Shown here piece after piece: positions 25,376 to 35,246 of a DNA stretch of 64,000 nucleotides (position 1 is its first letter; the number at the start of each line of letters is the position of its first letter). Source of the DNA: Nocardioides sambongensis. GTDB lineage: Bacteria; Actinomycetota; Actinomycetes; Propionibacteriales; Nocardioidaceae. Where the stretch lies: assembly GCF_006494815.1 (NCBI RefSeq), contig NZ_CP041091.1, forward strand, positions 3,796,501 through 3,860,500, read 5' to 3'. The notes beneath the pieces are model-generated. The model did not search any database. It saw only the letters and a list, made by a program, of their open reading frames with translations, and was not told the origin of the DNA. The position numbers and the translations under genes are program-made.

Positions 25376-27577
25376 ATGAGCACCGACACCCAGACCGCCG
25401 TGCGCTATGAGAAGGACGCGGACGGCATCGTCACCCTGACCCTGGACGACCCGAACCAGAGCGCCAACACGATGAACGAGCTCTACCTGAGCTCGATGGA
25501 CGCCTGCGTCGACCGCCTCTACGACGAGGCCGACTCGGTCACCGGCGTCGTCGTCGCCAGCGCGAAGAAGACCTTCTTCGCCGGCGGCGACCTGAAGAAC
25601 ATGATGAAGTCCGGCAAGGACGACGGCGCGGCCGTCTTCGCCCAGTGCGAGAAGGTGAAGTCCTCCCTGCGCCGCCTGGAGAAGCTGCCCAAGCCGGTCG
25701 TCGCCGCGATCAACGGCGCCGCGCTCGGTGGCGGCTGCGAGATCACCCTGGCCTGCAACCACCGGATCGCCGTGGACGACCGGTCGGTCAAGATCGGCCT
25801 CCCCGAGTCCACCCTCGGCCTGCTGCCGGCCGGCGGCGGCGTCACCCGCACCGTACGGATGTTCGGCCTGCAGAGCGCACTGATGGACTTCCTGCTCCAG
25901 GGCACCCAGTTCAATCCGCAGGCCGCGCTGAAGAAGGGCCTGGTCGACGAGCTGGTCGCCACCCGCGACGAGCTGGTCCCGGCCGCCAAGGCCTGGATCA
26001 AGGCCAACCCCGAGGCGGGCCTGCAGCCGTGGGACGCCCCCGGTTACAAGATGCCCGGCGGCAAGCCGTCCTCCCCGGCGCTGGCTGGCTTCCTGCCGGC
26101 GTTCCCGGCGATGCTGCGCAAGCAGACCAAGGGCGCGGTCTTCCCGTCCACCCGGGCGATCATGTCCGCGGCCGTCGAGGGCGCCCAGGTCGACTTCGAC
26201 ACCGCGTCGCGGATCGAGTCGCGCTACTTCGTCAGCCTGCTGACCAGCCAGGCCGCGAAGAACACCATCCAGGCGTTCTTCTTCGACCTGCAGGCGATCA
26301 ACTCCGGCTCGCTGCGCCCCGACGGCGTCGACAAGTACACCGCGCGCAAGGTCGTCGTCCTGGGTGCCGGCATGATGGGCGCCGGCATCGCCTACGTGAT
26401 GGCCAAGGCCGGCGCGGAGGTCGTCCTCAAGGACGTCTCCGTCGAGGCCGCCGAGAAGGGCAAGTCCTACTCCGCGGGCCTGCTCGACAAGGCGATCAGC
26501 CGCGGCAAGTCGACCGAGGAGAAGAAGGCCGAGCTGCTCGACCGGATCACCGCGACCGACGACCCGGCCGCGGCCGCGGGCGCCGACATCGTGATCGAGG
26601 CGGTCTTCGAGGACCCGGCCCTGAAGGCCAAGGTCTTCGCCGAGATCCTGCCGCACCTCGCTCCCGACGCGCTGCTCTGCTCCAACACCTCCACCCTGCC
26701 GATCACCGAGCTGGCGGCGGGCCTGGAGAACGAGTCGGACCGCTCCCGCTTCATCGGCCTGCACTTCTTCTCGCCCGTCGACAAGATGCCGCTGGTCGAG
26801 ATCATCTCCGGCAAGGAGACCGGCGACGAGGCGCTCGCCAAGGCCTACGACGTGGTCCTGCAGATGCGCAAGACCCCGATCGTGGTCAACGACAGCCGTG
26901 GCTTCTACACCTCGCGGGTCATCGGCTTCATGGTCAACGAGGGCCTGGCGATGCTGGCCGAGGGCATCCACCCCTGGAGCATCGAGCGGGGCACCACCTC
27001 GGCCGGCTACCCGGCGCCGGTGCTGCAGCTGACCGACGAGCTCAACATGGAGTTGATGGCCAAGATCGGCAAGGCCACCCAGGAGGCCGCCGAGCGCGAC
27101 GGTGCGTCGTACACGCCGCACCCGGGCCAGGTCGTGGTCGAGAAGATGCTGGAGGCGGGTCGCCCCGGTCGCCTGCGCGGCGCCGGCTTCTACGACTACG
27201 CCGAGGGCAAGCGCGGCTCGCTGTGGCAGGGCCTCGCCGACCTCTTCCCGGTCTCCGAGGACCAGATCCCGATCGAGGACATCCGCGACCGGATGATGTT
27301 CGCCGAGGCACTGGAGACCGCGAAGTGCTTCGAGGAGAACGTCATCACCTCGGCCGCCGCGGCCAACATCGGCTCGATCATGGGCATCGGCTTCCCGCCG
27401 ATGACCGGTGGCGCGGCGCAGTTCATGACCGGCTACGAGGACAAGGAGTCCGGTGAGATCGGGCTGCCCGCCTTCGTGAGGCGGGCCGACGAGCTCGCCG
27501 CGAAGTACGGCGACCGCTTCTCGGCCACCCCGTGGCTGCGCGACCTCGCCGCGTCGGGCAAGGGCTTCCCCGCCTGA
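25376..27577 (+). CDS. fadB: Multifunctional enoyl-CoA hydratase / 3-hydroxyacyl-CoA dehydrogenase
   Basis: A 733-residue bifunctional beta-oxidation enzyme. Residues 1-about 300 are a crotonase domain ([11 protein letters not shown] and [12 protein letters not shown] form the oxyanion hole; [15 protein letters not shown] carries a catalytic Glu). From about 325 the NAD-binding domain begins with [19 protein letters not shown], with the dehydrogenase signature [17 protein letters not shown], and two C-terminal helical dehydrogenase domains finish the protein. The ATG at 25376 follows GGAAGAG; the longer open frame upstream overlaps the thiolase gene. FadB and FadA form the trifunctional complex in other bacteria, so these two probably assemble. 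A strong hairpin follows. Confidence 0.94.
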   Translation: MSTDTQTAVRYEKDADGIVTLTLDDPNQSANTMNELYLSSMDACVDRLYDEADSVTGVVVASAKKTFFAGGDLKNMMKSGKDDGAAVFAQCEKVKSSLRRLEKLPKPVVAAINGAALGGGCEITLACNHRIAVDDRSVKIGLPESTLGLLPAGGGVTRTVRMFGLQSALMDFLLQGTQFNPQAALKKGLVDELVATRDELVPAAKAWIKANPEAGLQPWDAPGYKMPGGKPSSPALAGFLPAFPAMLRKQTKGAVFPSTRAIMSAAVEGAQVDFDTASRIESRYFVSLLTSQAAKNTIQAFFFDLQAINSGSLRPDGVDKYTARKVVVLGAGMMGAGIAYVMAKAGAEVVLKDVSVEAAEKGKSYSAGLLDKAISRGKSTEEKKAELLDRITATDDPAAAAGADIVIEAVFEDPALKAKVFAEILPHLAPDALLCSNTSTLPITELAAGLENESDRSRFIGLHFFSPVDKMPLVEIISGKETGDEALAKAYDVVLQMRKTPIVVNDSRGFYTSRVIGFMVNEGLAMLAEGIHPWSIERGTTSAGYPAPVLQLTDELNMELMAKIGKATQEAAERDGASYTPHPGQVVVEKMLEAGRPGRLRGAGFYDYAEGKRGSLWQGLADLFPVSEDQIPIEDIRDRMMFAEALETAKCFEENVITSAAAANIGSIMGIGFPPMTGGAAQFMTGYEDKESGEIGLPAFVRRADELAAKYGDRFSATPWLRDLAASGKGFPA

Positions 27578-27608
27578 TCCACGGCCTGATCCACGGCTCG
27601 AACCACCG

Positions 27609-27648
27609 CCGACCCGGCGTGGACGCATCTGCGTCCGCGCCGGGTCGG
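27609..27648. terminator. Bidirectional terminator between fadB and the MocR gene
   Basis: CCGACCCGGCG-T-GGACGCA, a TC loop, and TGCGTCC-G-CGCCGGGTCGG form a 19-base stem with one T/G wobble. It lies between convergent genes and no T-run is present. Confidence 0.8.
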
Positions 27649-27680
27649 TGCCATTTCCGGCGGTGCGCCCGCCGGGTCGC

Positions 27681-29027
27681 TCAGGTGAGGGCGGCGGCGA
27701 TCGCCGCGGCGACCACCCCCGCCTCGTCCGCCGGTACGACGCCCGAGGTGATCCGCACGTGCGGGGTGTCGGCCGTGGCATCGACCAGGAACGGTGCACC
27801 TCCGGCCACCCGGATGCCCGCGGCCGCCAGCGCCGTGGTGGCGGCGCCCTCGTCGGCGACCGGCAGCCACAGGTTGATCCCGTCCGGGGTGGGCACCTCC
27901 AGCCCGAGCTCGGCGAGCCGGGCGACCATCTCCCGCTGGCGCCCGAAGTACTGCCGCCGCGCCTCGCCGACCGCGTCCATCGAACCGGCGTGGGTGAGCA
28001 GATCGAGCAGGATCGTCTGCACCATCCGCGAGGTCCACGCGGGTCCGAGCATGCGCCGCGCGATCAGCCGGTCGACCAGCTCGGCCGGGCCGCCGAGCGC
28101 GGCGATCCGCAGGTCGGGGCCGTGGCTCTTGGAGAACGAGCGCACGTGCACCACCCGCTCGGGCAGGTGGGTGCCGAGCGAGACGTCCGGCGCGGTGCTG
28201 ATCGCCCCGGAGTGGTCGTCCTCGAGGATCCAGGGCGCATCCTCGCCGCTGCGCGCGACCACCCTGGCCAGCGCCGCGGCGCGCGCGGTGCTGGTGGAGA
28301 TCCCGGTCGGGTTGTGGGCGCGGGGCTGCAGCACCGCGGCGACCGGGCGCGCCTCCAGGGCTCCGCGCAGCGAGTCCGGTCGGATGCCCTCGGCGTCCAG
28401 CTCGACCGGCACGACCTCGGCGCCCAGCGCCTCGACGAGGTCGAAGAACGGCGGGAAGCCGGGCGACTCGAGCACCACGCGGTCGCCGTACGAGACCACC
28501 TGCTCCAGGGTCCGTGCGATCGCGTCGGTGGCGCCGTCGACCACGGTGATCACCTCGGCCGGGTAGGGCCAGCTGGACGCCAGCACCTCCCGCAGCTTCG
28601 GCAGCACCGGCTCGTCCTGGTAGGTCAGCGTCCCGGCGCGCTGGGAGACCCGCTGCAGGGCCGGGCCGAGGTCGGGGAGCAGCGTCGGGTCGGGGGTGCC
28701 GCGGGAGAGGTCCCAGCGGGTCTCCTCGGCGATCGCGCCGACCAGCGAGCGCTGCCGGGGTGAGAGCCAGGCGGTGGGGGCGTCGGCCACGAAGGTGCCC
28801 GCGCGGCCGCGCGCCACCACCAGCCCGGTACGACGCAACGCCTGCCACGCGGCACTGACCGTGGCGGGGGAGACCCCCAGCTCCGCGGCCACGTCGCGCA
28901 CCGTCGGCAGCCGCTGGCCGGGCGCCAGCCCACCGGACCGGATCGCCCGGCTGATCGCCCCCGCGATGCCTTGGGGCGTGCGGTCACCGAGCCCGGTCAG
29001 ACCCATCTCGGCGGGAACGAGGCTCAT
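27681..29027 (-). CDS. MocR-type regulator (GntR HTH fused to PLP aminotransferase fold)
   Basis: A 448-residue chimera: an N-terminal GntR winged helix ([29 protein letters not shown], about residues 38-70) joined to a class I aminotransferase-fold domain with HNPTGIS and the PLP-binding Lys in [15 protein letters not shown]. MocR proteins use PLP or its adducts as a sensor and usually control a divergent amine or pyrimidine gene set. This gene is divergent from the beta-ureidopropionase/dihydropyrimidinase operon, 116 nt away, so it is the likely regulator of the cluster. In the gap I see a good -35 TTGACA at 29058-29063 towards the operon, but no convincing -10 (AAATGT at 17 nt is the best) and no clear direct-repeat operator. 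Confidence 0.87.
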   Translation of the reverse strand: MSLVPAEMGLTGLGDRTPQGIAGAISRAIRSGGLAPGQRLPTVRDVAAELGVSPATVSAAWQALRRTGLVVARGRAGTFVADAPTAWLSPRQRSLVGAIAEETRWDLSRGTPDPTLLPDLGPALQRVSQRAGTLTYQDEPVLPKLREVLASSWPYPAEVITVVDGATDAIARTLEQVVSYGDRVVLESPGFPPFFDLVEALGAEVVPVELDAEGIRPDSLRGALEARPVAAVLQPRAHNPTGISTSTARAAALARVVARSGEDAPWILEDDHSGAISTAPDVSLGTHLPERVVHVRSFSKSHGPDLRIAALGGPAELVDRLIARRMLGPAWTSRMVQTILLDLLTHAGSMDAVGEARRQYFGRQREMVARLAELGLEVPTPDGINLWLPVADEGAATTALAAAGIRVAGGAPFLVDATADTPHVRITSGVVPADEAGVVAAAIAAALT

Positions 29028-29143
29028 GGTCCGCGGTCCTTCGGCTGTCGAAAACCCTTGACATCCGCGTCATCGCGGCGAAATGTTCAACTCCCACGAT
29101 AACAGAAAACCACGGGGGCCCGGAGCGCCCAGGGAGGACCTTC

Positions 29144-29992
29144 ATGACGATCGTGCGTGCCGCCATCAGCCAGACGACCTGGACCGGCGACAAGGAGTCC
29201 ATGCTCGACAAGCACGAGCAGTTCGCTCGTGACGCGGCCGCCGAGGGCGCGCAGGTGATGTGTTTCCAGGAGCTCTTCTACGGGCCCTACTTCGGGATCA
29301 CCCAGGACCAGAAGTACTACCGCTACGCCGAGCCGGCCGACGGCCCGATCGTGCAGCGGTTCGCCGCCCTCGCCAAGGAGCTGGGCCAGGTCATGGTCCT
29401 GCCGATCTACGAGGAGGAGCAGACCGGCGTCTACTACAACACCGCGGTGATCGTGGACGCCGACGGCACGGTGCTCGGCAAGTACCGCAAGAACCACATC
29501 CCGCACGTGGAGAAGTTCTGGGAGAAGTTCTACTTCCGCCCCGGCAACCTCGGCTACCCGGTCTTCGAGACCGCGGTCGGCAAGATCGCGGCCTACATCT
29601 GCTACGACCGCCACTTCCCCGAGGGGTGGCGGGAGTTCGGCCTCAACGGCGCCCACATCGTGTTCAACCCCAACGCCACCAAGCCGGGCCTCTCCAACCG
29701 GCTCTGGGAGGTGGAGGGACCGTGCGCGGCGGTCGCCAACGGCTACTTCGTGCTGCAGCCCAACCGGGTCGGGCTGGAGGACAACGAGTACGGCGACGAG
29801 GCGGTGAACTTCTACGGCACCAGCCAGGTGATCGACCCGCGCGGCAACTTCGTCGGCGAGCTGGGCAGCAGCGAGCACGAGGAGCTGCTGGTGCGCGACC
29901 TGGACCTGGACCTGGTCCAGCGGATGCGCGACGACTGGCAGTTCTACCGGGACCGGAGGCCGGACTCCTACGCCGCGATCACCCAGGCCTGA
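29144..29992 (+). CDS. Nitrilase-superfamily amidohydrolase, beta-ureidopropionase-like
   Basis: A 282-residue carbon-nitrogen hydrolase. The catalytic triad is visible: Glu43 (CFQELFYG), Lys116 (YRKNHIP) and Cys153 (YICYDRHFPEGWR). In the pyrimidine pathway this family hydrolyses N-carbamoyl-beta-alanine to beta-alanine, CO2 and ammonia, and the next gene encodes the preceding enzyme, dihydropyrimidinase. An N-carbamoyl-amino-acid hydrolase acting on hydantoin products is the alternative. The start has a GGGAGGA ribosome site 7 nt upstream. It is the first gene of a plus-strand operon that runs to about 39.4 kb and is probably controlled by the divergent MocR regulator. Confidence 0.88.
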   Translation: MTIVRAAISQTTWTGDKESMLDKHEQFARDAAAEGAQVMCFQELFYGPYFGITQDQKYYRYAEPADGPIVQRFAALAKELGQVMVLPIYEEEQTGVYYNTAVIVDADGTVLGKYRKNHIPHVEKFWEKFYFRPGNLGYPVFETAVGKIAAYICYDRHFPEGWREFGLNGAHIVFNPNATKPGLSNRLWEVEGPCAAVANGYFVLQPNRVGLEDNEYGDEAVNFYGTSQVIDPRGNFVGELGSSEHEELLVRDLDLDLVQRMRDDWQFYRDRRPDSYAAITQA

Positions 29993-30014
29993 CCACCGAG
30001 CACGAGGAGGACCC

Positions 30015-31457
30015 ATGAGCACCCTGCTGATCAAGGGCGGCACCGTCGTGACCGCCACCGGACGCACCGAGGCCGACGTGCTGGTCGACGGCGAGCAGAT
30101 CGTCGCCGTCCTGGCCCCCGGCTCCACCGTGCTGGGCAGCGACCTGGCCGCCAGCGCCGACCGGGTCGTCGACGCGACCGGCAAGTACGTGATCCCGGGC
30201 GGCATCGACGCGCACACCCACATGGAGCTGCCGTTCGGCGGCACCCACGCGATCGACACCTTCGAGACCGGCACCCGGGCCGCGGCCTGGGGCGGCACCA
30301 CCTCGATCATCGACTTCGCCGTGCAGAAGTACGGCGAGCGCGTCGAGGACGGACTGGCCGCCTGGCACGACAAGGCCCGCGGCAACTGCGCGATCGACTA
30401 CGGCTTCCACCAGATCATCGGCGGGGTCGACGAGCAGTCGCTCAAGGCGATGACCACCCTGGTCGACGAGGGGATCACCTCCTACAAGCTGTTCATGGCC
30501 TACCCGGGCGTCTTCTACTCCGACGACGCCCAGATCCTCAAGGCGATGCAGGTGGCCGCCGACAACGGCCTGCTGACCATGATGCACGCCGAGAACGGCC
30601 CGGCCATCGACGTCCTCGCCGAGCAGCTCTACAACGCCGGCAAGACCTCGCCGTACTTCCACGGCGTCGCGCGCGCCTGGCAGATGGAGGAGGAGGCCAC
30701 CCACCGCGCGATCATGCTGGCCGACGTCACCGGCGCCCCGCTGTACGTCGTCCACGTCAGCGCGCAGCAGGCGGTGGCGCAGCTGGCGGCGGCCCGCGAC
30801 CGCGGCAAGAACGTCTTCGGGGAGACCTGCCCGCAGTACCTCTACCTCTCGCTGGAGGAGCAGCTCGCCGCGTTCAGCGAGGAGTGGGGCGACTTCGAGG
30901 GCGCCAAGTGGGTCTGCTCGACGCCGCTGCGCTCCAAGGAGGAGGGCCACCTCGACGCGATGTGGGCCGGCCTGCGCACCAACGACCTGCAGATGGTCTC
31001 CACCGACCACTGCCCGTTCTGCATGAAGGACCAGAAGGAGCTCGGCAAGGGCGACTTCCGGGCGATCCCGAACGGCATCGGCTCGATCGAGCACCGGATG
31101 GACCTGATGTACCAGGGCGTGGTCACCGGCCGGATCAGCCTGGAGCGGTGGGTGGAGATCACCTCCACCACGCCGGCCCGGATGTTCGGCCTCTACGGCC
31201 GCAAGGGCGTCATCGCGCCGGGCGCGGACGCCGACATCGTCGTCTACGACCCCCGCGGCCACACCTCGATCGGGATCGGCGAGGGCAGGACGCACCACAT
31301 GGCAATGGACCACTCCGCGTGGGAGGGGTTCGAGATCGACGGCCACGTCGACGTGGTGATCAGTCGCGGCACGGTGCTGGTCTCGGACGGCACCTATCAC
31401 GGCCGCGCCGGCCACGGGCAGTACCTCAAGCGCGAGCTCACCCAGTACCTGGTCTGA
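30015..31457 (+). CDS. Dihydropyrimidinase (D-hydantoinase type)
   Basis: A 480-residue cyclic amidohydrolase that opens 5,6-dihydrouracil or dihydrothymine (and hydantoins) to the N-carbamoyl amino acid. The metal-binding His-x-His is His67/His69 in GGIDAHTHMELPFGG. The carbamylated bridging lysine is Lys158 in SYKLFMAYPG. Further ligands lie in MMHAENG and VVHVSAQQA, and STDHCPF supplies the catalytic Asp. It follows the ureidopropionase-like gene by 22 nt with a GAGGAGGA ribosome site. Together they would convert a dihydropyrimidine to a beta-amino acid. No dihydropyrimidine dehydrogenase is in view, so the reduction step is encoded elsewhere or the natural substrate is taken up already reduced. 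Confidence 0.93.
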   Translation: MSTLLIKGGTVVTATGRTEADVLVDGEQIVAVLAPGSTVLGSDLAASADRVVDATGKYVIPGGIDAHTHMELPFGGTHAIDTFETGTRAAAWGGTTSIIDFAVQKYGERVEDGLAAWHDKARGNCAIDYGFHQIIGGVDEQSLKAMTTLVDEGITSYKLFMAYPGVFYSDDAQILKAMQVAADNGLLTMMHAENGPAIDVLAEQLYNAGKTSPYFHGVARAWQMEEEATHRAIMLADVTGAPLYVVHVSAQQAVAQLAAARDRGKNVFGETCPQYLYLSLEEQLAAFSEEWGDFEGAKWVCSTPLRSKEEGHLDAMWAGLRTNDLQMVSTDHCPFCMKDQKELGKGDFRAIPNGIGSIEHRMDLMYQGVVTGRISLERWVEITSTTPARMFGLYGRKGVIAPGADADIVVYDPRGHTSIGIGEGRTHHMAMDHSAWEGFEIDGHVDVVISRGTVLVSDGTYHGRAGHGQYLKRELTQYLV

Positions 31458-31489
31458 CTCGCACCCCCCATCACCCCGAGAGGAACACC

Positions 31490-32517
31490 ATGGACTTCGG
31501 CGTCGTCCTGCAGACCAACCCACCCGCCTGGCGCACCGTCGGTCTGGCCAAGCAGGCCGAGGAGCACGGCTTCGACTACGTCTGGACCTTCGACAGCCAC
31601 CTGCTGTGGCAGGAGCCCTACGTCATCTACAGCCAGATCCTCGCCGAGACCAACCGGGTCGTGGTCGGACCGATGGTGACCAACCCGGCCACCCGGGACT
31701 GGACGGTCACCGCCTCGGTCTTCGCCACGCTGAACGAGATGTACGGCAACCGGACCGTGGTCGGGATGGGCCGCGGCGACTCCGCGGTCCGGGTGCTCAA
31801 CGGCAAGCCGTGCACGCTCAAGGAGGTCCGCGAGGCCAGCCACGTGATCCGCGAGCTCGGCAACTGCCGGGCGGTGGAGCACAACGGCGCGACGTTGCAG
31901 TTCCCGTGGGCACGGTCGTCCTCGCTCGAGGTGTGGATCGCGGCGTACGGGCCGATGGCGCTCAAGGCGGCCGGCGAGGCCGGCGACGGCTTCATCCTGC
32001 AGCTGGCCGACGTCGACGTCGCGCAGTGGATGATCACCCAGGTCCGCGATGCCGCCGAGGCGGCCGGCCGGGACCCCGACGCCCTCACCTTCTGCGTCGC
32101 GGCACCCGCCTATCTCGGCGACGACACCCCCGCTGCCCGGCAGCACATGCTCGACCAGACCCGGTGGTTCGGCGGCATGGTCGGCAACCACATCGCCGAC
32201 ATCGTTGCGAAGTACGGCGAGCACGCGGAGTTCCCCCAGGTGCTCATCGACTACATCAAGGGCCGCACCGGCTACGACTACAACACCCACGGCAAGGCCG
32301 ACAACGACCACGTCGACTTCGTGCCGGACGAGATCGTCGACCGGTTCTGCCTGCTCGGCACCCCGAGCAGCACATCGCCAAGCTCGAGGAGCTGAAGGCG
32401 ATCGGCGTCGACCAGTTCGCGATCTACCTCCAGCACGACAACAAGGAGGAGACGCTGCGGGTCTACGGCGAGAGCATCATCCCGCGGCTGCGCGACCACG
32501 TCACCGCGAAGGCGTGA
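31490..32517 (+). pseudogene. LLM class F420-type oxidoreductase of the pyrimidine cluster, frameshifted near the end
   Basis: A luciferase-like TIM-barrel protein that opens MDFGVVLQTNPPAWRTVGLA and contains EHGFDYVWTFDSHLLWQEPY and VGMGRGDSAVRVLNGKP. This pattern belongs to the TIGR03842 (CPS_4043) group, which typically sits beside dihydropyrimidinase genes and is predicted to use F420. The role is unproven; a redox step on a pyrimidine or its breakdown product is plausible. At the C run 32361-32364 (CCCCGAG) the frame is lost after LLGTP; adding one C continues EQHIAKLEELKAIGVDQFA to a TGA at 32517, giving 342 residues and a normal family ending. The break is therefore probably a consensus error. 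Ribosome site GAGAGGAA. Confidence 0.83.
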
Positions 32518-32557
32518 GCGTGGAGCTGGAGCCGGGGCGGCGCGAGGGGGTGCCGCG

Positions 32558-33496
32558 ATGAGCTCGACGGCGATGACGACCGCCGCGCCCGGCGCCGCGG
32601 GCCTGCGGTCCCGGCCGCTGCACGGGCTCGGGGCCCGGTTGCGGGCGCCGATGCTGGGGTTGCTGGGGCTGCTCGCGGTCGCCGGCCTCTGGGAGGCGTA
32701 CAAGGCGCTGGCGCCCGAGGACGGGGTGATGATCGGGGACAGCCGGGTGCTGCCCCGCACCACCGACCTGGCGATGCCGCACGTGTGGGACATGGTGGCC
32801 CGGCTGGGGGAGCCGACCACCAGCCTCCCCGGCGCCGAGCCGCTGTGGCGCACGGTGGCCGACGCCGCCCTGGTCTCGCTCGGCATCGCCGCCGTCGGCT
32901 GGCTGGTCGGCACCGTGGTCGGCCTCGGCCTGGCCCTGCTGATGGCGCGGCTGCGGGTCCTCGAGTGGGGTCTGCTGCCCTGGATCGTGCTCAGCCAGAC
33001 CGTCCCGCTGATCGCGTTCGCGCCGGTGGTGCGCAGCTGGGGGGCGCGGATCGAGATCGGCGGCTGGGAGTGGCCGCCCTGGCTCTCGGTGGCGGTGATC
33101 GCCAGCTATCTCGCCTTCTTCCCGGTCGCCATCGGCGCGCTGCGGGGACTCCAGTCGCACTCCCGGATCCACGCCGACCTGATGCGGTCCTACGCGTCCG
33201 GCTGGTGGACCACCATGCTCCGGGTGCGGATGCCGTCCGCGGTGCCCTACCTGCTGCCGGCGCTGCGTCTCGGCGCGGCCAGCGCGGTCGTCGGCACCGT
33301 GGTCGCGGAGGTGTCCACCGGGTACCTGGACGGGATCGGCCGCCTCCTGGTCTCCTACGCCGGCCAGGCGTCCGGCGACCCGGCCAAGGCCTGGGCCCCG
33401 ATCTTCGGCGCGATCGCGCTGGGGCTGGTGGCCGGAATGCTCGTGACCCTGATCGGGGTGCTGCTGCGCCCCTACCGACGTGGAGAGGCCACATGA
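32558..33496 (+). CDS. ABC transporter permease (taurine/NMT1 class), first of two
   Basis: A 312-residue BPD-type permease with about six helices. The conserved cytoplasmic EAA-like loop reads ADLMRSYASGWWTTMLRVRMPSA and docks the ATPase. The N-terminal 100 residues include a hydrophobic helix and an extracytoplasmic segment. It begins about 40 nt after the LLM gene with a GAGGGGG ribosome site and overlaps the ATPase gene by 4 nt (ATGA). With its partner permease, ATPase and lipoprotein it would import the substrate of the pyrimidine pathway, such as a pyrimidine, dihydropyrimidine or hydantoin (context-based inference). Confidence 0.88.
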   Translation: MSSTAMTTAAPGAAGLRSRPLHGLGARLRAPMLGLLGLLAVAGLWEAYKALAPEDGVMIGDSRVLPRTTDLAMPHVWDMVARLGEPTTSLPGAEPLWRTVADAALVSLGIAAVGWLVGTVVGLGLALLMARLRVLEWGLLPWIVLSQTVPLIAFAPVVRSWGARIEIGGWEWPPWLSVAVIASYLAFFPVAIGALRGLQSHSRIHADLMRSYASGWWTTMLRVRMPSAVPYLLPALRLGAASAVVGTVVAEVSTGYLDGIGRLLVSYAGQASGDPAKAWAPIFGAIALGLVAGMLVTLIGVLLRPYRRGEAT

Positions 33497-34364
33497 CCGA
33501 CCACCTGACCGATCGCGCGTCCGACCCGAGCCCGTCCTACCCCCGAGCCTGCCCGGCCCGACCGGGGTGCCCGCGGTCCGGGTCAGCGGGGTGACCAAGA
33601 CCTTCCGCACCCGGGGCGGCACCGTCGAGGCGCTCAGCGACGTCGACCTCGACGTGGCGCCCGGGGAGTTCGTGGCCCTGATCGGGCCCTCCGGCTGCGG
33701 CAAGTCCACCCTGCTGCGGGTGGTCGCCGACCTGGAGTCGGCGACCACCGGCGAGGTCGAGGTCTTCGGAAAGACCGCCGCCCGGGCCCGCCAGGACCAG
33801 GACTACGGCATCGCCTTCCAGCAGGCCGGCCTGCTGCCGTGGCGCACCGTCGCCGCCAACGTGGCGCTGCCGCTGGAGCTGCACGACCTGCCCCGCCGCG
33901 ACCGCAGGGAGCGCGTCGCCCAGCTGCTCGACCTGGTGGGCCTGACCGACTTCGCCAAGAACCACCCCGACCAGCTCTCCGGCGGCATGCAGCAGCGCGT
34001 CGCGATCGCCCGGTCGCTGGCCGAGCAGCCCCGGCTGCTGCTGATGGACGAGCCGTTCGGCGCACTGGACGAGATGACCCGCGAGCGGATGCAGGCCGAG
34101 CTCGCCCGGCTGTGCGCCGAGAGCGGTGCCGCCGTGGTCTTCGTGACCCACTCGATCCCGGAGGCGGTCTTCCTGGCCGACCGGGTGGTGGTGATGTCGC
34201 CGCGACCCGGGCGGATCACCGGCGTGGTGACCACCGGCATCGGCCGCGAGGTGCCCCGCGACGACGCGCTGCGCGAGGACCGGGACTTCTTCGCCAAGGT
34301 GACCGAGGTGCGCGAGGCGCTGCACGGGAGCCCGGTCACCGGCTCGGGCCGGGAGGCCCGATGA
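33493..34364 (+). CDS. ABC transporter ATP-binding protein, N terminus misframed by one base
   Basis: The ATPase of the nitrate/taurine/NMT1 transporter class: Walker A GPSGCGKST, Q-loop FQQAGLLPW, signature LSGGMQQRV, Walker B LLLMDEPFGALD and the H-loop THSIPEA. The natural start appears to be the ATG at 33493, which overlaps the permease stop codon (ATGA), reading MTDHLTDRASDPSPSYP. That frame only joins the ATPase frame (PSLPGPTGVPAVRVSG) if one C is added to the run 33540-33544 (CCCCCGAG). As given, the ATPase frame is open from a GTG at 33480, so the body of the protein is intact. A later start near VSGVTKTF is another possibility. It couples ATP hydrolysis to import by the two adjoining permeases. 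Confidence 0.87.
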
Positions 34365-35158
34365 GTGCCGCCACGGCTCCGTCCCCGGGCGGCGCCCGGG
34401 CCGCGAAGGTGCTGGCGCCGGTCGTCGTCGGGCTGCTCGGGCTCGCCGTGTGGCAGTTCCTGGTCTCGGTGGTCGAGGTGTCGCCGTACCTGCTCCCGGG
34501 TCCGGCGGAGATCGTCGAGGAGTGGCAGGCCAACAGCGAGGCGATCCGGGAGGCGTTCTGGATCACCGGCGTGAACGCCTTCGTCGGCCTGGTCGTCGGC
34601 TCGCTGGCCGGAGTGGCCCTCGCCTCGCTGGCCAGCTGGGCGGGCTGGGTCGAGGGCATGTTCGCCTGGGTCGTCGCCGGGCTGGCCGTGGTGCCGATCG
34701 TCGCCCTCGCCCCGGTGCTCAACTCGATGTACGGCGCGGACAGCGAGTACGGCCGCCGGGTGATCGCCGGTATCGCCGCCTTCGTGCCGGTCTACGTCAA
34801 CAGCGTGCGCGGGCTGCACCAGACCACCGCCCTGCACCGTGACCTGATGCGCTCCTACGCCGCCTCCGGCTGGCAGCGGTTCCGCACGCTGACCCTGCCC
34901 TCGGCCACGCCGTTCGTGCTCACCGGGATCCGGGTGGCCAGCTCGCTGGCCGTGATCTCGGCCCTCGTCGCGGAGTACTTCGGCGGTCCGCGCGGCGGGC
35001 TCGGCAGCTTCATCTCCACCAGCGCCGCGACCAGCGCCTACGCCCGGGCCTGGGCCTACGTCGCGGCCGCCATCGTTCTCGGGTTGGTCGCGTACGTCGT
35101 GACCCTGCTGCTCGAACGTCTCGTGCAGCGACTGCTGCCGACCGGGGCCACGCCGTGA
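34361..35158 (+). CDS. ABC transporter permease (taurine/NMT1 class), second of two
   Basis: A 265-residue permease with six predicted helices. The coupling loop is HRDLMRSYAASGWQRFRTLTLPSATP, close to that of the first permease, so the two probably form a heterodimer around the single ATPase. The ATG overlaps the ATPase stop (ATGA) and sets translational coupling; the longer open frame upstream is antisense-free but overlaps the ATPase and is not conserved. The signature LVAEYFGGPRGGLGSF is typical of HMP/pyrimidine-precursor and taurine-type transporters. Confidence 0.88.
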   Translation: MSAATAPSPGGARAAKVLAPVVVGLLGLAVWQFLVSVVEVSPYLLPGPAEIVEEWQANSEAIREAFWITGVNAFVGLVVGSLAGVALASLASWAGWVEGMFAWVVAGLAVVPIVALAPVLNSMYGADSEYGRRVIAGIAAFVPVYVNSVRGLHQTTALHRDLMRSYAASGWQRFRTLTLPSATPFVLTGIRVASSLAVISALVAEYFGGPRGGLGSFISTSAATSAYARAWAYVAAAIVLGLVAYVVTLLLERLVQRLLPTGATP

Positions 35159-35246
35159 GCGCGCGTCCTCTGGTCGGCTCGCACCGTCCGCCCTCGCAAC
35201 GTCGCGCGGCGTACGTCCTCACCACCACCCCTCGAAAGGAAGAACC

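Noticed and set aside
24665..27799. A 1044-codon open frame on the minus strand, antisense to thiolase and fadB
   Set aside because: It is a by-product of GC-rich codon bias. The plus-strand genes carry all catalytic motifs and the antisense product has no recognisable domain.
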